Origin: CAVVDY01 sp963819645
GTDB lineage: Bacteria; Acidobacteriota; Terriglobia; Terriglobales; Acidobacteriaceae
Length of the DNA stretch: 64,000 nt
Assembly: GCA_963819645.1 (NCBI GenBank)
Contig: CAWFWZ010000004.1
Location: 248,001 to 312,000, forward strand
Reading direction: 5' to 3'
The translations under genes were made by a program, and so were the position numbers. This document shows positions 47,874 through 55,772 of the stretch, one piece after another. The notes under the pieces were generated by a model. That model worked only from the letters and a program-made list of their open reading frames with translations, was not told the DNA's origin and did no database searches. Each line of letters opens with the position of its first letter. Position 1 is the first letter of the stretch.

Positions 47874-48305
47874 ATGATGAGGAAGTTCCTGGTGTGTCTG
47901 GCAGTTGCTTTGTCAGCTTTGTGTGCTCAGGCCGCCGACAGCGTGGACAAGCAAATCATTTCCCTGGAGCAGAAGTGGGCGCAGGCCCAGAAGGCAAGCG
48001 ACGCGAACGCGATCGCTCCCATGCTGGCCGACAGTTTTGTCATTGTGTTTCCCGATGGCCGCCTTATGAACAAGGCCCAGGCCCTGGACGACACCAAGAA
48101 AAGCAAAATGGAGAGCGTCGAGGCGAGCGACATGAAGGTGACCAGCTATGGAGACACCGCCGTCGTTACCGGCGTCTGGAAGGGCAAAGGTACCGATGCC
48201 GACGGTAAGCCTGAGGATGATCGCGACCGTTTCGTCGATACGTGGCACAAGTCAGCCAACGGCCAGTGGCAGTGCGTTGCTTCCGGAAACGCAAAGATGC
48301 AGTAA
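47874..48305 (+). CDS. Secreted NTF2-like (DUF4440-type) protein
   Basis: A 143-aa protein with a signal peptide (MMRKFLVCLAVALSALCAQA) and a single SnoaL/NTF2-like cone fold: VDKQIISLEQKWAQAQKASDANAIAPMLADSFVIVFPDG, TSYGDTAVVTGVWKGKG, FVDTWHKSANGQWQCVASG. Such folds bind small ligands or occasionally catalyse; nothing here fixes a substrate. AAGGAG lies 5-8 bases before the two adjacent ATGs (47874 and 47877). It ends at a bidirectional terminator. Confidence 0.88.
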   Translation: MMRKFLVCLAVALSALCAQAADSVDKQIISLEQKWAQAQKASDANAIAPMLADSFVIVFPDGRLMNKAQALDDTKKSKMESVEASDMKVTSYGDTAVVTGVWKGKGTDADGKPEDDRDRFVDTWHKSANGQWQCVASGNAKMQ

Positions 48306-48329
48306 ATGCAGTGCTATCGTTTCAAGCAA

Positions 48330-48365
48330 AAGGGCGGAGCCACAAAGCTCCGCCCTTGTAACTTC
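48330..48365. terminator. Bidirectional terminator between the NTF2-like gene and atpC
   Basis: AAGGGCGGAGC-CACAAA-GCTCCGCCCTT, a perfect 11-bp stem. On the minus strand it is followed by TTGCTTG, and the stem's own T-run adds TTTT, so it best terminates the atp operon. On the plus strand it is followed by GTAACTT. Confidence 0.8.
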
Positions 48366-48375
48366 AAAAAGGTGT

Positions 48376-48789
48376 TTACCGCTGTCCCTTTTCGCCAGCC
48401 ACTTGCAGACGCACCTCGGCGCGCTGAAGTGCAGCCATCGCTGCATCGTAATCGGTATCGGGCTTGGGATGCTCCAACTGCTCTTCCGCCCTCTTCTTTG
48501 CTTCCTGCGCACGCTGGACGTTGATCTCTTGCGGGCGTTCGGCAGTCTGCGCCAGAATCGTGACCTTGTCAGGCAGGACTTCGGCGAATCCCCAACTCAC
48601 GGCGAGATGCACCACGGTGCCGCCCTTTTTGTAGCTCAGGTCGCCAGGCATAATTTCCGTGATAAGCGGAGCGTGCTGTGGCAGCGCTTCCAGGTATCCG
48701 GACTTGCCCGGTATCTCGACCTCATCGACCTGCTCGTTCACCAGCAGGCGATCAGGAGTGACGATTTCGAGTTGTATCGTGTCTGCCAT
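48376..48789 (-). CDS. atpC: F1 ATP synthase epsilon subunit
   Basis: A 137-aa complete subunit: N-terminal beta-sandwich (IQLEIVTPDRLLVNEQVDEVEIPGKSGYLEALPQHAPLIT, GDLSYKKGGTVVHLAVSWGFAEVLPDKVTILA) and a C-terminal helical hairpin (AQEAKKRAEEQLEHP, AAMAALQRAEVRLQVAG). It is part of the central stalk and inhibits ATP hydrolysis. It begins 4 bp after atpD and is the last gene of the operon. Confidence 0.97.
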   Translation of the reverse strand: MADTIQLEIVTPDRLLVNEQVDEVEIPGKSGYLEALPQHAPLITEIMPGDLSYKKGGTVVHLAVSWGFAEVLPDKVTILAQTAERPQEINVQRAQEAKKRAEEQLEHPKPDTDYDAAMAALQRAEVRLQVAGEKGQR

Positions 48790-48793
48790 TGGA

Positions 48794-50236
48794 TTACGCA
48801 GTCGCCTTCATCTTCTCGGCTGCTTCCATGACTTCCTCGATACCGCCCTTGAGGAAGAATGCCTGCTCGGGAACGTCGTCGTACTTGCCGTCGATGATTT
48901 CCTGGAAGCCGCGAATGGTATCGGCCACCTTCACGTACTTGCCAGGGATGCCGGTGAACTGTTCGGCCACGTGGAAGGGCTGCGAGAAGAAGCGCTGAAT
49001 CTTGCGCGCGCGCGTCACCGTGAGCTTCTGGTCTTCGCTGAGCTCGTCGATACCCAGAATCGCGATGATGTCCTGCAGGTCCTTGTAGCTCTGCAGAATT
49101 TTCTTCACTGCCTGCGCCACATTGTAGTGCTCTTCGCCCACGACGCGCGGATCGAGAATGCGCGAGGTCGAAGCCAGCGGATCGACAGCCGGATAAATTC
49201 CCAGCTCGGCGATCTGGCGCGAAAGCACCGTGGTCGCGTCGAGGTGAGCAAAGGTCGTCGCCGGAGCGGGATCGGTCAAGTCGTCGGCGGGCACGTACAC
49301 GGCCTGCACCGAGGTGACGGAACCCTTCTTGGTCGAGGTGATGCGCTCCTGCAACTCGCCCATTTCGCTGGCCAGGTTGGGCTGGTATCCCACAGCGGAG
49401 GGCATGCGGCCCAGCAGCGTGGACACTTCCGAACCGGCCTGGGTGAAGCGGAAAATATTGTCGATGAACAGCAGCGTGTCGGAACCTTCCTCGTCGCGGA
49501 AGTACTCGGCGACGGTGAGTCCGGTGAGCGCCACGCGCAGACGCGCTCCGGGAGGCTCGGTCATCTGGCCGTAGATGAGCGCGGCCTTCGACTTTTCCGG
49601 CTCCTTGATGTTGACCACGCCCGACTCCTGCATTTCGAGCCACAGGTCGTTGCCCTCACGGGTGCGCTCGCCCACGCCGGCGAACACGGAGAATCCACCG
49701 TGTTGCAGCGCGACGTTGTTGATGAGCTCCATGATGACGACGGTCTTGCCCACGCCGGCGCCGCCGAAGAGGCCAATTTTGCCACCCTTCAAAAATGGCT
49801 GGATGAGATCGATGACCTTGACGCCGGTCTCGAACATTTCCATCGACGTGGACTGCTCGTCGAACGCCGGCGCCGCACGATGAATAGGCAGCCGCTTCTG
49901 GGCGTTGACCGGGCCCAGCTTGTCCACCGGCTCGCCGATGACGTTGAGCACGCGGCCGAGCGTCGCTTTGCCGACGGGAACGGTGATGGGGCCGCCGAGA
50001 TCGATGGCCTTCATCCCGCGCACCATGCCCTCGGTGGGCTCCATGGCGACGCAGCGTACGCGACCTTCGCCGAGTTGCTGCTCGACTTCCAGAATGACGT
50101 CGAGTGGGTTGGGGATGTTGAAGCCTTCGCTGGTGACGCGCAGCGCCGAGTAAATCGGCGGCAAATGGCCTTCTGTGAACTGCACGTCTACCGCAGGACC
50201 TGCGATTTGAATGACGTGTCCGATATTTTCTGCCAT
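48794..50236 (-). CDS. atpD: F1 ATP synthase beta subunit
   Basis: The 480-aa catalytic subunit. IGHVIQIAGPAVDVQFTEG is the N-terminal barrel, LFGGAGVGKTVVIMELI the Walker A, ALTGLTVAEYFRDEEGSDTLLFIDNIFRF Walker B, GRMPSAVGYQPNLASEMGELQERI the DELSEED-side nucleotide domain, and GIDELSEDQKLTVTRARKIQRFFSQPF the DELSEED lever. All catalytic motifs are intact. Confidence 0.98.
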   Translation of the reverse strand: MAENIGHVIQIAGPAVDVQFTEGHLPPIYSALRVTSEGFNIPNPLDVILEVEQQLGEGRVRCVAMEPTEGMVRGMKAIDLGGPITVPVGKATLGRVLNVIGEPVDKLGPVNAQKRLPIHRAAPAFDEQSTSMEMFETGVKVIDLIQPFLKGGKIGLFGGAGVGKTVVIMELINNVALQHGGFSVFAGVGERTREGNDLWLEMQESGVVNIKEPEKSKAALIYGQMTEPPGARLRVALTGLTVAEYFRDEEGSDTLLFIDNIFRFTQAGSEVSTLLGRMPSAVGYQPNLASEMGELQERITSTKKGSVTSVQAVYVPADDLTDPAPATTFAHLDATTVLSRQIAELGIYPAVDPLASTSRILDPRVVGEEHYNVAQAVKKILQSYKDLQDIIAILGIDELSEDQKLTVTRARKIQRFFSQPFHVAEQFTGIPGKYVKVADTIRGFQEIIDGKYDDVPEQAFFLKGGIEEVMEAAEKMKATA

Positions 50237-50447
50237 ATGAACCTAGCTCTCAGCTGTCAGCTCTCAGCCGTCAGCTTGAATAAAGCTCTCAGCTGTCAGC
50301 CCTCAGCCATCAGCTTGAATAAATCTCTCAGCTGTCAGCCGTCAGCTTGAGAATGCCTGAATAACGCGATCGTCGCGGCCGAACATCAATCTAGCCGACT
50401 CACTTCATCCGCCAGCCTTAGCTGAAAGCTGACGGCTGACAGCTCTC
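50237..50447. repeat. CTGTCAGC short-repeat block between atpG and atpD
   Basis: About nine degenerate copies of the unit (A)GCTGTCAGC(C/T)(C/T)TCAGCC, with TTGAATAAA spacers (50243-50350), and two inverse copies at 50417-50445. It is non-coding. It separates two genes that are normally within a few bases of each other. Confidence 0.75.
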
Positions 50448-51485
50448 TTACAACGCTGCTGCGCCGCTCACGATCTCGATAATCTCTTTCGTGATCGCCG
50501 CCTGGCGCACGCGATTGAGCGTCAGCGTCAGCGAGTCGATCACATCGTTCGCATTGTTGGTGGCCGAATCCATCGCCGTCATACGCGCTGCGTGTTCCGC
50601 CGCGGCCGACTCCAGCGTCGCCTGAAAAATCTCAATCGCTACATACCGCGGAAGAATCGCCGCAAACAATTCATGCGGCGGCTGCTCGTAGATGTAGTCC
50701 ACCGGCTGCGTGCCGAACTTCACCGCCTCTTTATCTCGCTCGCTCGGCTCAGGCTCTTTCAGGCTGATGCCGGCACTGCGCGCGGCCTCGGCCATGCGCT
50801 CGCGCTCAGCCTGGGTGGGCTCCTCGGCAGCAGTGACTTCCCGGCGTCCAATCTCCTGCACCGGCAACAGGCGCTGCACAATCACGCGCTGCGAGATCAC
50901 CGACTTGAACTCGTTAAACAGCAGGTAAACCGAATCGATCTGCTCGCGGGTGTAGCGCTTGACCACCGCTTCGGCCATCTCGCCAACAGCTTCGAACTCC
51001 AGCTTGCCCAGCAGCGTCGAGTATTCGTCGATGACCTGGATCTTCCCGGCCCGCTCTGTGCCGTCGGGCTTCAGCGTGGGATAACGGCGGCGCATGAAAT
51101 CGCGGCCTTTACGTCCGACCACCAGGATGTCGATGTTCTTGCCGGCCTTGACCTGCAAGAACTTCATCGCGGCCTTCAGCACGTTGGAGTTGAAAGCGCC
51201 GGCCAGCCCGCGATCGCCAGTAACCAGAATCAGCAGGATGTTGTTCTCGGGACGCTGTTCGAGCAGCGGATGCTTGCACTCGCCGGTCTGCTCATCGACC
51301 AACTCAGAGCGGCTGATGAGCGACTCCAGTAGATTGATGAGCATCTGGCCCATCGGCCGCGACGCCAGAGCGCGTTCCTGCGCACGCCGCAGACGCGCCG
51401 CCGAAACCATCTTCATGGCCTTGGTAATCTGCCGCGTGTTCTTCACGCTGCGAATACGCCGCCGGAGATCGAGTACGTTCGCCAT
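50448..51485 (-). CDS. atpG: F1 ATP synthase gamma subunit (with central insertion)
   Basis: The 345-aa rotor subunit starts ANVLDLRRRIRSVKNTRQITKAMKMVSAARLRRAQ and ends AAEHAARMTAMDSATNNANDVIDSLTLTLNRVRQAAITKEIIEIVSGAAAL, both canonical. It is roughly 50 residues longer than the usual ~290 aa. The extra part lies after IVQRLLPVQEIG and is charged and probably helical (EEPTQAERERMAEAARSAGISLKEPEPSERDKEAVKFG). The insertion is in the Rossmann-like outer domain, which tolerates inserts in other phyla. Confidence 0.97.
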   Translation of the reverse strand: MANVLDLRRRIRSVKNTRQITKAMKMVSAARLRRAQERALASRPMGQMLINLLESLISRSELVDEQTGECKHPLLEQRPENNILLILVTGDRGLAGAFNSNVLKAAMKFLQVKAGKNIDILVVGRKGRDFMRRRYPTLKPDGTERAGKIQVIDEYSTLLGKLEFEAVGEMAEAVVKRYTREQIDSVYLLFNEFKSVISQRVIVQRLLPVQEIGRREVTAAEEPTQAERERMAEAARSAGISLKEPEPSERDKEAVKFGTQPVDYIYEQPPHELFAAILPRYVAIEIFQATLESAAAEHAARMTAMDSATNNANDVIDSLTLTLNRVRQAAITKEIIEIVSGAAAL

Positions 51486-51713
51486 TCTCTTAAACCAAGT
51501 TCGTCATCGCTGTTACCCAGCTTTGAAGGAACACCCTTCGACTTTGCTCAGGGCAGGCTCTTTCAGCCGTGCCGTTACGATCCTCAACAACAACCCGCCT
51601 TTAGGCGCTGCGGGAATGCGTTCCCTCAGCGGCTGAAGCCGGATCTACCTTGGCCCTTGCGGCGCGCCTGAAGGCGTGCCCTTTCAAAACTGCCCATGGC
51701 TACCAGCGTTCTT
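51486..51713. repeat. Palindromic repeat gap between atpA and atpG
   Basis: Contains CCCTTCGACTTTGCTCAGGGCAGGC, GCTGCGGGAATGCGTTCCCTCAGC and GGCGCGCCTGAAGGCGTGCCC. No gene is seen. Confidence 0.6.
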
Positions 51714-53255
51714 TTATGCGCTGGCCTTCGCCACCGCTTGATGCTCGCTCACGAACTGGTCTTTGTACTGCTTGATCACGTCCGTCATTGACTTGCGCAA
51801 CTCGTCGTCGAGCATCTTCTTCTCTTCAATCGTGCTCAGCACGCCGGGATTGCTCAGGTCAACGAACTCATACAGACCCTTCTCGAACTCACGCAACTGA
51901 TCGACCGGCATGTCGTCGAGCAGGCCCTGGGTTCCGGCGTAGATGATGAGAATCTGCTTGGAGAACGGTAGCGGAGAGTACTGGCCCTGCTTCAGAATCT
52001 CAGTCAACCGCTGGCCGCGGGCAAGCTGCTGCTGCGTGGCCTTGTCGAGATCGCTGCCGAACTGCGAGAACGCCGCCAGCTCGCGATACTGTGCGAGGTC
52101 GAGTCGCAGAGTTCCGGCAACCTGTCGCATGGCTTTGATCTGAGCGCTGCCACCTACACGGCTGACTGACAAGCCCACGTTGACAGCCGGTCGCACGCCC
52201 GAGTTGAACAAATCGGTTTCGAGATAGATCTGGCCGTCAGTAATCGAGATGACGTTAGTCGGAATGTAGGCCGATACGTCGCCGGCCTGGGTCTCGATGA
52301 TAGGCAGCGCGGTCAGCGAACCGCCGCCCTTTTCGTTGCTCAGCTTCGAAGCGCGCTCCAGCAAACGGGAGTGGAGATAGAAAACGTCGCCGGGATAAGC
52401 TTCGCGTCCTGGAGGACGGCGAAGCAGCAGCGAGATTTCGCGATAGGCGACGGCGTGCTTGGACAAATCGTCGTAGATGCAGAGCGCGTGACGCTTGCTA
52501 TCGCGGAAGTACTCACCCATGGCACATGCCGCGTAGGGTGCGATGTACTGCATCGGCGCCGGATCGGAAGCTGACGCGGAGACGACGATGGTGTATTCCA
52601 TCGCGCCGAAGTCTTCCAGCGTCTTCACTACTTGCGCAACCGAAGAACGTTTCTGGCCAATGGCGCAGTAAATACAAATCAGGTCGCGACCCTTGCTGTT
52701 GATGATGGCGTCGAGTGCGACGGCGGTCTTGCCGGTCTGGCGATCGCCGATGATGAGCTCACGCTGCCCACGTCCGATAGGAATCATCGAGTCGATGGCC
52801 TTGAGTCCGGTCGCCATCGGCTCTTTCACCGGCTGGCGATCGATGACGCCGGGAGCCAGACGCTCGACCGGGTAGAACTGATCGGTGTTGATCGGGCCCT
52901 TGTCATCGATGGGCTGGCCGAGACCGTTGACCACGCGACCGACAAGCGCGTCGCCTACCGGCACGCTCATGATGCGTCCGGTACGGCGGACCTCGTCGCC
53001 CTCTTCCACTTCGGTGTAGTCACCGAGCAGAACCGAGCCGACCTGGTCTTCTTCCAGGTTCATGGCGATACCGGCCACGTTGTGGGGGAACTCGATAAGT
53101 TCGCCGGCCATGACCTTGTCGAGACCGTAGAGGCGGGCAATGCCGTCTCCGATGGACATCACCGTGCCGACTTCGTCGACGGCAATCTTGGTCTCGTAAT
53201 TTTCGATCTGCTCACGAATGAGCTTGGTAATTTCGTCTGCCTTGATTTGAGCCAT
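51714..53255 (-). CDS. atpA: F1 ATP synthase alpha subunit
   Basis: A 513-aa subunit from the ATG at 53255 (MAQIKADEITKLIREQIENYETKIAVDEVGTVMSIGDG). It has MIPIGRGQRELIIGDRQTGKTAVALDAIIN (Walker A), ICIYCAIGQKRSSVAQVVKTLE, ALCIYDDLSKHAVAYREISLLLRRPPGREAYPGDVFYLHSRLLERA and VGLSVSRVGGSAQIKAMRQVAGTLRLDLAQYRELAAFSQFGSDLD. All non-catalytic-site motifs are present. The reading frame stays open about 85 codons upstream of 53255, but those codons fall in repeat DNA and are not translated as a family feature. Confidence 0.98.
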   Translation of the reverse strand: MAQIKADEITKLIREQIENYETKIAVDEVGTVMSIGDGIARLYGLDKVMAGELIEFPHNVAGIAMNLEEDQVGSVLLGDYTEVEEGDEVRRTGRIMSVPVGDALVGRVVNGLGQPIDDKGPINTDQFYPVERLAPGVIDRQPVKEPMATGLKAIDSMIPIGRGQRELIIGDRQTGKTAVALDAIINSKGRDLICIYCAIGQKRSSVAQVVKTLEDFGAMEYTIVVSASASDPAPMQYIAPYAACAMGEYFRDSKRHALCIYDDLSKHAVAYREISLLLRRPPGREAYPGDVFYLHSRLLERASKLSNEKGGGSLTALPIIETQAGDVSAYIPTNVISITDGQIYLETDLFNSGVRPAVNVGLSVSRVGGSAQIKAMRQVAGTLRLDLAQYRELAAFSQFGSDLDKATQQQLARGQRLTEILKQGQYSPLPFSKQILIIYAGTQGLLDDMPVDQLREFEKGLYEFVDLSNPGVLSTIEEKKMLDDELRKSMTDVIKQYKDQFVSEHQAVAKASA

Positions 53256-53693
53256 ATAAATTCCGCTTTGAAAGGGCACGACTTCAGTCGTGCCGAACCG
53301 CACCCTTATAAAACTCTTGTCATCCTGAGGGGACGTCAGTCCCCGAAGGACCTGCTTTGTGCCGCCCCTAAAGGGGCTCACATTTGGAACTAACCCGTTT
53401 ACCCAGCACTTCGCTGCGCGTAGCCTGCCCTGAGCGAAGCCGAAGGGTGCTGGGCTATCATGCTGGTCGCCCTCCGGGCTTGGCGATTGATCAGGCCACT
53501 TACGTGAACTCACGACAACGCGTCGCGATTCGCGCTAAGAGCTAAGAGCCCGTCGTTCTAAATTGCCATTCCGGCACGACCAAGGTCGTGCCCTGACGCG
53601 ATACATCGTCACACCCAAACTCTAGGGCCGTGCCCTGATACAAAGCGTCAGAACCAAACTCATGTACCGCTGAAGCGGTACTCCACCCGACAG
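53256..53693. repeat. 438-bp repeat block between atpH and atpA
   Basis: Several elements are stacked: GGGCACGACTTCAGTCGTGCC (53274-53294), a family A left arm with GGGGACGTCAGTCCCC (about 53318-53355), a CCCTAAAGGGG palindrome and a CCTGCCCTGAGCGAAGCCGAAGGG unit (53427-53450). A CACGACCAAGGTCGTGCCCTGACGCG copy follows (about 53575-53600), then GCCCTGATACAAAGC (53632-53646), the end shared with the 59.3-kb element. No gene is seen. Confidence 0.7.
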
Positions 53694-54233
53694 CTAGCTG
53701 TTCACCAACTGCTGGCGCAGCTTTTCTAACTGGCCGCGCACCGTACCGTCGTAAATCGTGCTGCCGACCTGTACCATTACGCCGCCCAACAGCTCCGGAT
53801 TGGCAGCGTAGCGGGCGCGAACCTTCTTGCCGGTCATGGTCGCCACCCGCGATTCCAGTTCACGCTTCTCACCGTCCGACAGCGGACGGGCGCTGGTGAC
53901 CTGCGCCTCGGCGAATCCCAGCCTGGCGTCCAGCTCGACCTCGAACTGGCGGGCAATCTTCTCCAGCATGGCGATGCGCTGATGATCGATCAGCACGGCA
54001 AAGAAGTTGCGAATCATGCGCGAAAGCCCGACCTGCTTGCCGATGGCATCCAGCAGATTGCGCTTCTGGGCCGCGGGAATATCCGGCGCCTCCCAGACCT
54101 TGCGCAAGTCAGGACTGTCCTTGATCGCCTCAACAATGCTGTTCACCTGCTGCACCGCGGTCGCGGGATCGATCTTCTGCTCCATCACGACATCGACCAG
54201 AGCGCGTGCGTAGCGGCTTGCAACGGCAGCCAT
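53694..54233 (-). CDS. atpH: F1 ATP synthase delta subunit
   Basis: The 179-aa OSCP-type subunit joins F1 to the peripheral stalk. The N-terminal six-helix domain begins AAVASRYARALVDVVMEQKIDPATAVQQV, followed by RNFFAVLIDHQRIAMLEKIARQFEVELD. The C-terminal part VTSARPLSDGEKRELESRVATMTGKKVRARYAANPELLGGVMVQVGSTIYDGTVRGQLEKLRQQL is the conserved end. It overlaps the stop of atpF by one base, so translation is coupled. Confidence 0.96.
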   Translation of the reverse strand: MAAVASRYARALVDVVMEQKIDPATAVQQVNSIVEAIKDSPDLRKVWEAPDIPAAQKRNLLDAIGKQVGLSRMIRNFFAVLIDHQRIAMLEKIARQFEVELDARLGFAEAQVTSARPLSDGEKRELESRVATMTGKKVRARYAANPELLGGVMVQVGSTIYDGTVRGQLEKLRQQLVNS

Positions 54234-54982
54234 TATTGACGACCGTCCTTTCCAAGCTGGTCAACAAACTCGCGAACCAGGGCCTGATCAGAATGCTCGT
54301 CAACGTGGATGCGCTTGGCGGCGATATCGACAGCCAGCGTGGAGGCATAGCTCTTCAGCTCGCGGCGGGCATTGCGCGCGATGGCATCGATCTCCAACTT
54401 GGCCGACTCGACCACCCGGTTCTTATCTTCTTCGGCGGCGGCGTGAATGCGCTGCTCTTCGGCAACGGCCTGCTTTTCCGCCTCGGCACGAATGCCCGAC
54501 ACTTCGCTATCGAGCTTAGCCAGCCGTGCTTCCACTGCTTGCAGCCGTTCCGTCGCTTCGGCGCTGGCGGCGCGAGCCTCGCGAATCGCTTCCTGAATGC
54601 CCTGCGTGCGATTGCGGAACATCGCGGGAATCTTGCCGCGCAGGAGGACCCAGAAAAACAGCGCCAGCAGACCAAAGTTAATAAGCAGCGAAACCCAGTA
54701 GGCGCGATGCGGGTCGAGTCCGAGATGCTGGGCAAACCACTTCACCGCAGGCGAGTACTTGAACTGCCCGTTCTCTTCGTGCTCCTCAGCGTGCTCGGCT
54801 TCTTCGGACTGCTTGGATAACTCACTGCCGATGGCCGCGTTGGGATTCTCGGGTTGCTGCTGGGCCTGCGATTGCGCGCCGCTGCTTGCGGCGGGAGCGG
54901 CTTCCTGCGCCCACGCGCCGGCAACGAGAAGTATCAGCGCCAGAAAAATGATTGGCAGGCCAATGCGTCGTATCCGCTTCAT
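54233..54982 (-). CDS. atpF: ATP synthase b subunit with N-terminal signal-like extension
   Basis: A 249-aa subunit, longer than the ~156 aa of model b. A signal-like segment (IGLPIIFLALILLVAGAWA) and a Gln/Ala/Glu-rich stretch precede the usual single TM (RAYWVSLLINFGLLALFFWVLLRGKIPAMF). A long charged helix then forms the peripheral stalk (IQEAIREARAASAEATERLQAVEARLAKLDSEV...). The extension may make the N-terminus periplasmic or be cleaved; this is inference. It overlaps atpF' by 4 bp and atpH by one. Confidence 0.93.
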   Translation of the reverse strand: MKRIRRIGLPIIFLALILLVAGAWAQEAAPAASSGAQSQAQQQPENPNAAIGSELSKQSEEAEHAEEHEENGQFKYSPAVKWFAQHLGLDPHRAYWVSLLINFGLLALFFWVLLRGKIPAMFRNRTQGIQEAIREARAASAEATERLQAVEARLAKLDSEVSGIRAEAEKQAVAEEQRIHAAAEEDKNRVVESAKLEIDAIARNARRELKSYASTLAVDIAAKRIHVDEHSDQALVREFVDQLGKDGRQ

Positions 54983-55452
54983 TGCTGGCCGCCTGCTACC
55001 GGAAGGGCTCCGGCGGGCTTGAGCACAACCTGGATGATCTGGTTGGCAAGAAGTTCGCTTTCTGCCTGCAAGGTGGCACGGGCTGCGTTCATGTCCTGCT
55101 CGAGGGCCGCCTGAGCTGCGCGGATCTGCTGACGAGCAGCCTCGCGGGCTTGGGCAATGACGGCATCGCGGGCATGCTGTGCTGCCAGGCGGCGCGCTTC
55201 AGCCGCTTTGAAAATTGCAGACTTAGCTTCGCGGAGCTTCTCTTCGTACTCTGCGGTGCGCGCTTCGGCTGCAGCTACGTCGGCGCGCGCCTTCAAAATC
55301 GCGCCTTCGGTCAGTCCCCGGCGCTGTGCCAGTACGCGTCGCAACGGCCGGTTTACCAGAAACCCGTAGGCAGCGTAGAGGAAGAGAAGAATGAGTACCG
55401 TCGGAATGGCTCCGAGCAGTAATTCCCCTACTTGCTTAAGTGTCTGATCCAT
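54979..55452 (-). CDS. ATP synthase b' subunit
   Basis: A 157-aa second stalk subunit: TM helix IPTVLILLFLYAAYGFLVNRPLRRVL followed by a long Ala/Glu/Arg helix (EGAILKARADVAAAEARTAEYEEKLREAKSAIFKAAEARRLAAQHARDAVIAQAREAARQQI). Paired with atpF, it would form a b-b' heterodimer as in cyanobacteria and alphaproteobacteria. First gene of the operon in this window; no atpB (a) or atpE (c) precedes it. Confidence 0.93.
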   Translation of the reverse strand: MDQTLKQVGELLLGAIPTVLILLFLYAAYGFLVNRPLRRVLAQRRGLTEGAILKARADVAAAEARTAEYEEKLREAKSAIFKAAEARRLAAQHARDAVIAQAREAARQQIRAAQAALEQDMNAARATLQAESELLANQIIQVVLKPAGALPVAGGQQ

Positions 55453-55772
55453 TTCTGTTGGTGATTCCTGCGGCTGAAAGATGCGTTTGCGGGCGCTATG
55501 ACAAAATCTGGAACCTTTGAAATTAACAGAGCTTGAGAGGCAGTGTCAACGCGGGAAGATAGCTCTCAGCCGTCAGCTGTCAGCTCTCAGCCGTCAGGGC
55601 GCGGGTATCAGGTGTCAGCATCAGGTATCAGGTGTCAGATCACGTTTGAGGTATTGTGGCGCGCAACAATCTAAAACCAGCAGCTCGGCGGCTCTTAGCT
55701 GATGGCTGACGGCTGATGGCTGACGGCTGATAGCTGACAGCTGACAGCAGTCTAGCTGGTGTGTCGATCCCA
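55453..55772. repeat. atp leader and CTGTCAGC/GGTATCAGGTGTCAG short repeats
   Basis: After a promoter-like region (55521-55549), units of CTCAGCCGTCAGCTGTCAG (55563-55598), CAGGTATCAGGTGTCAG (55605-55640) and TGATGGCTGACGGC (about 55700-55745) fill the gap to the next gene. No coding region is seen. Confidence 0.65.
55521..55549 (-). promoter_or_regulatory. Candidate sigma-70 promoter of the atp operon
   Basis: On the minus strand TTGACA (55544-55549) and TTAATT (55521-55526) are spaced exactly 17 bases apart, about 70 bp upstream of the b' start. The -35 is a perfect consensus; the -10 is a weaker match. Confidence 0.5.

Noticed and set aside
48659..50350. A 563-codon open frame antisense to atpD
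   Set aside because: It mirrors the codon structure of atpD, which has every catalytic motif. Its own translation is His/Leu/Arg-rich with no recognisable domain.
50237..50350. Possible CRISPR-like array of CTGTCAGC units
   Set aside because: The units are only 9-12 bases, degenerate, without uniform unique spacers, and no cas genes are nearby.
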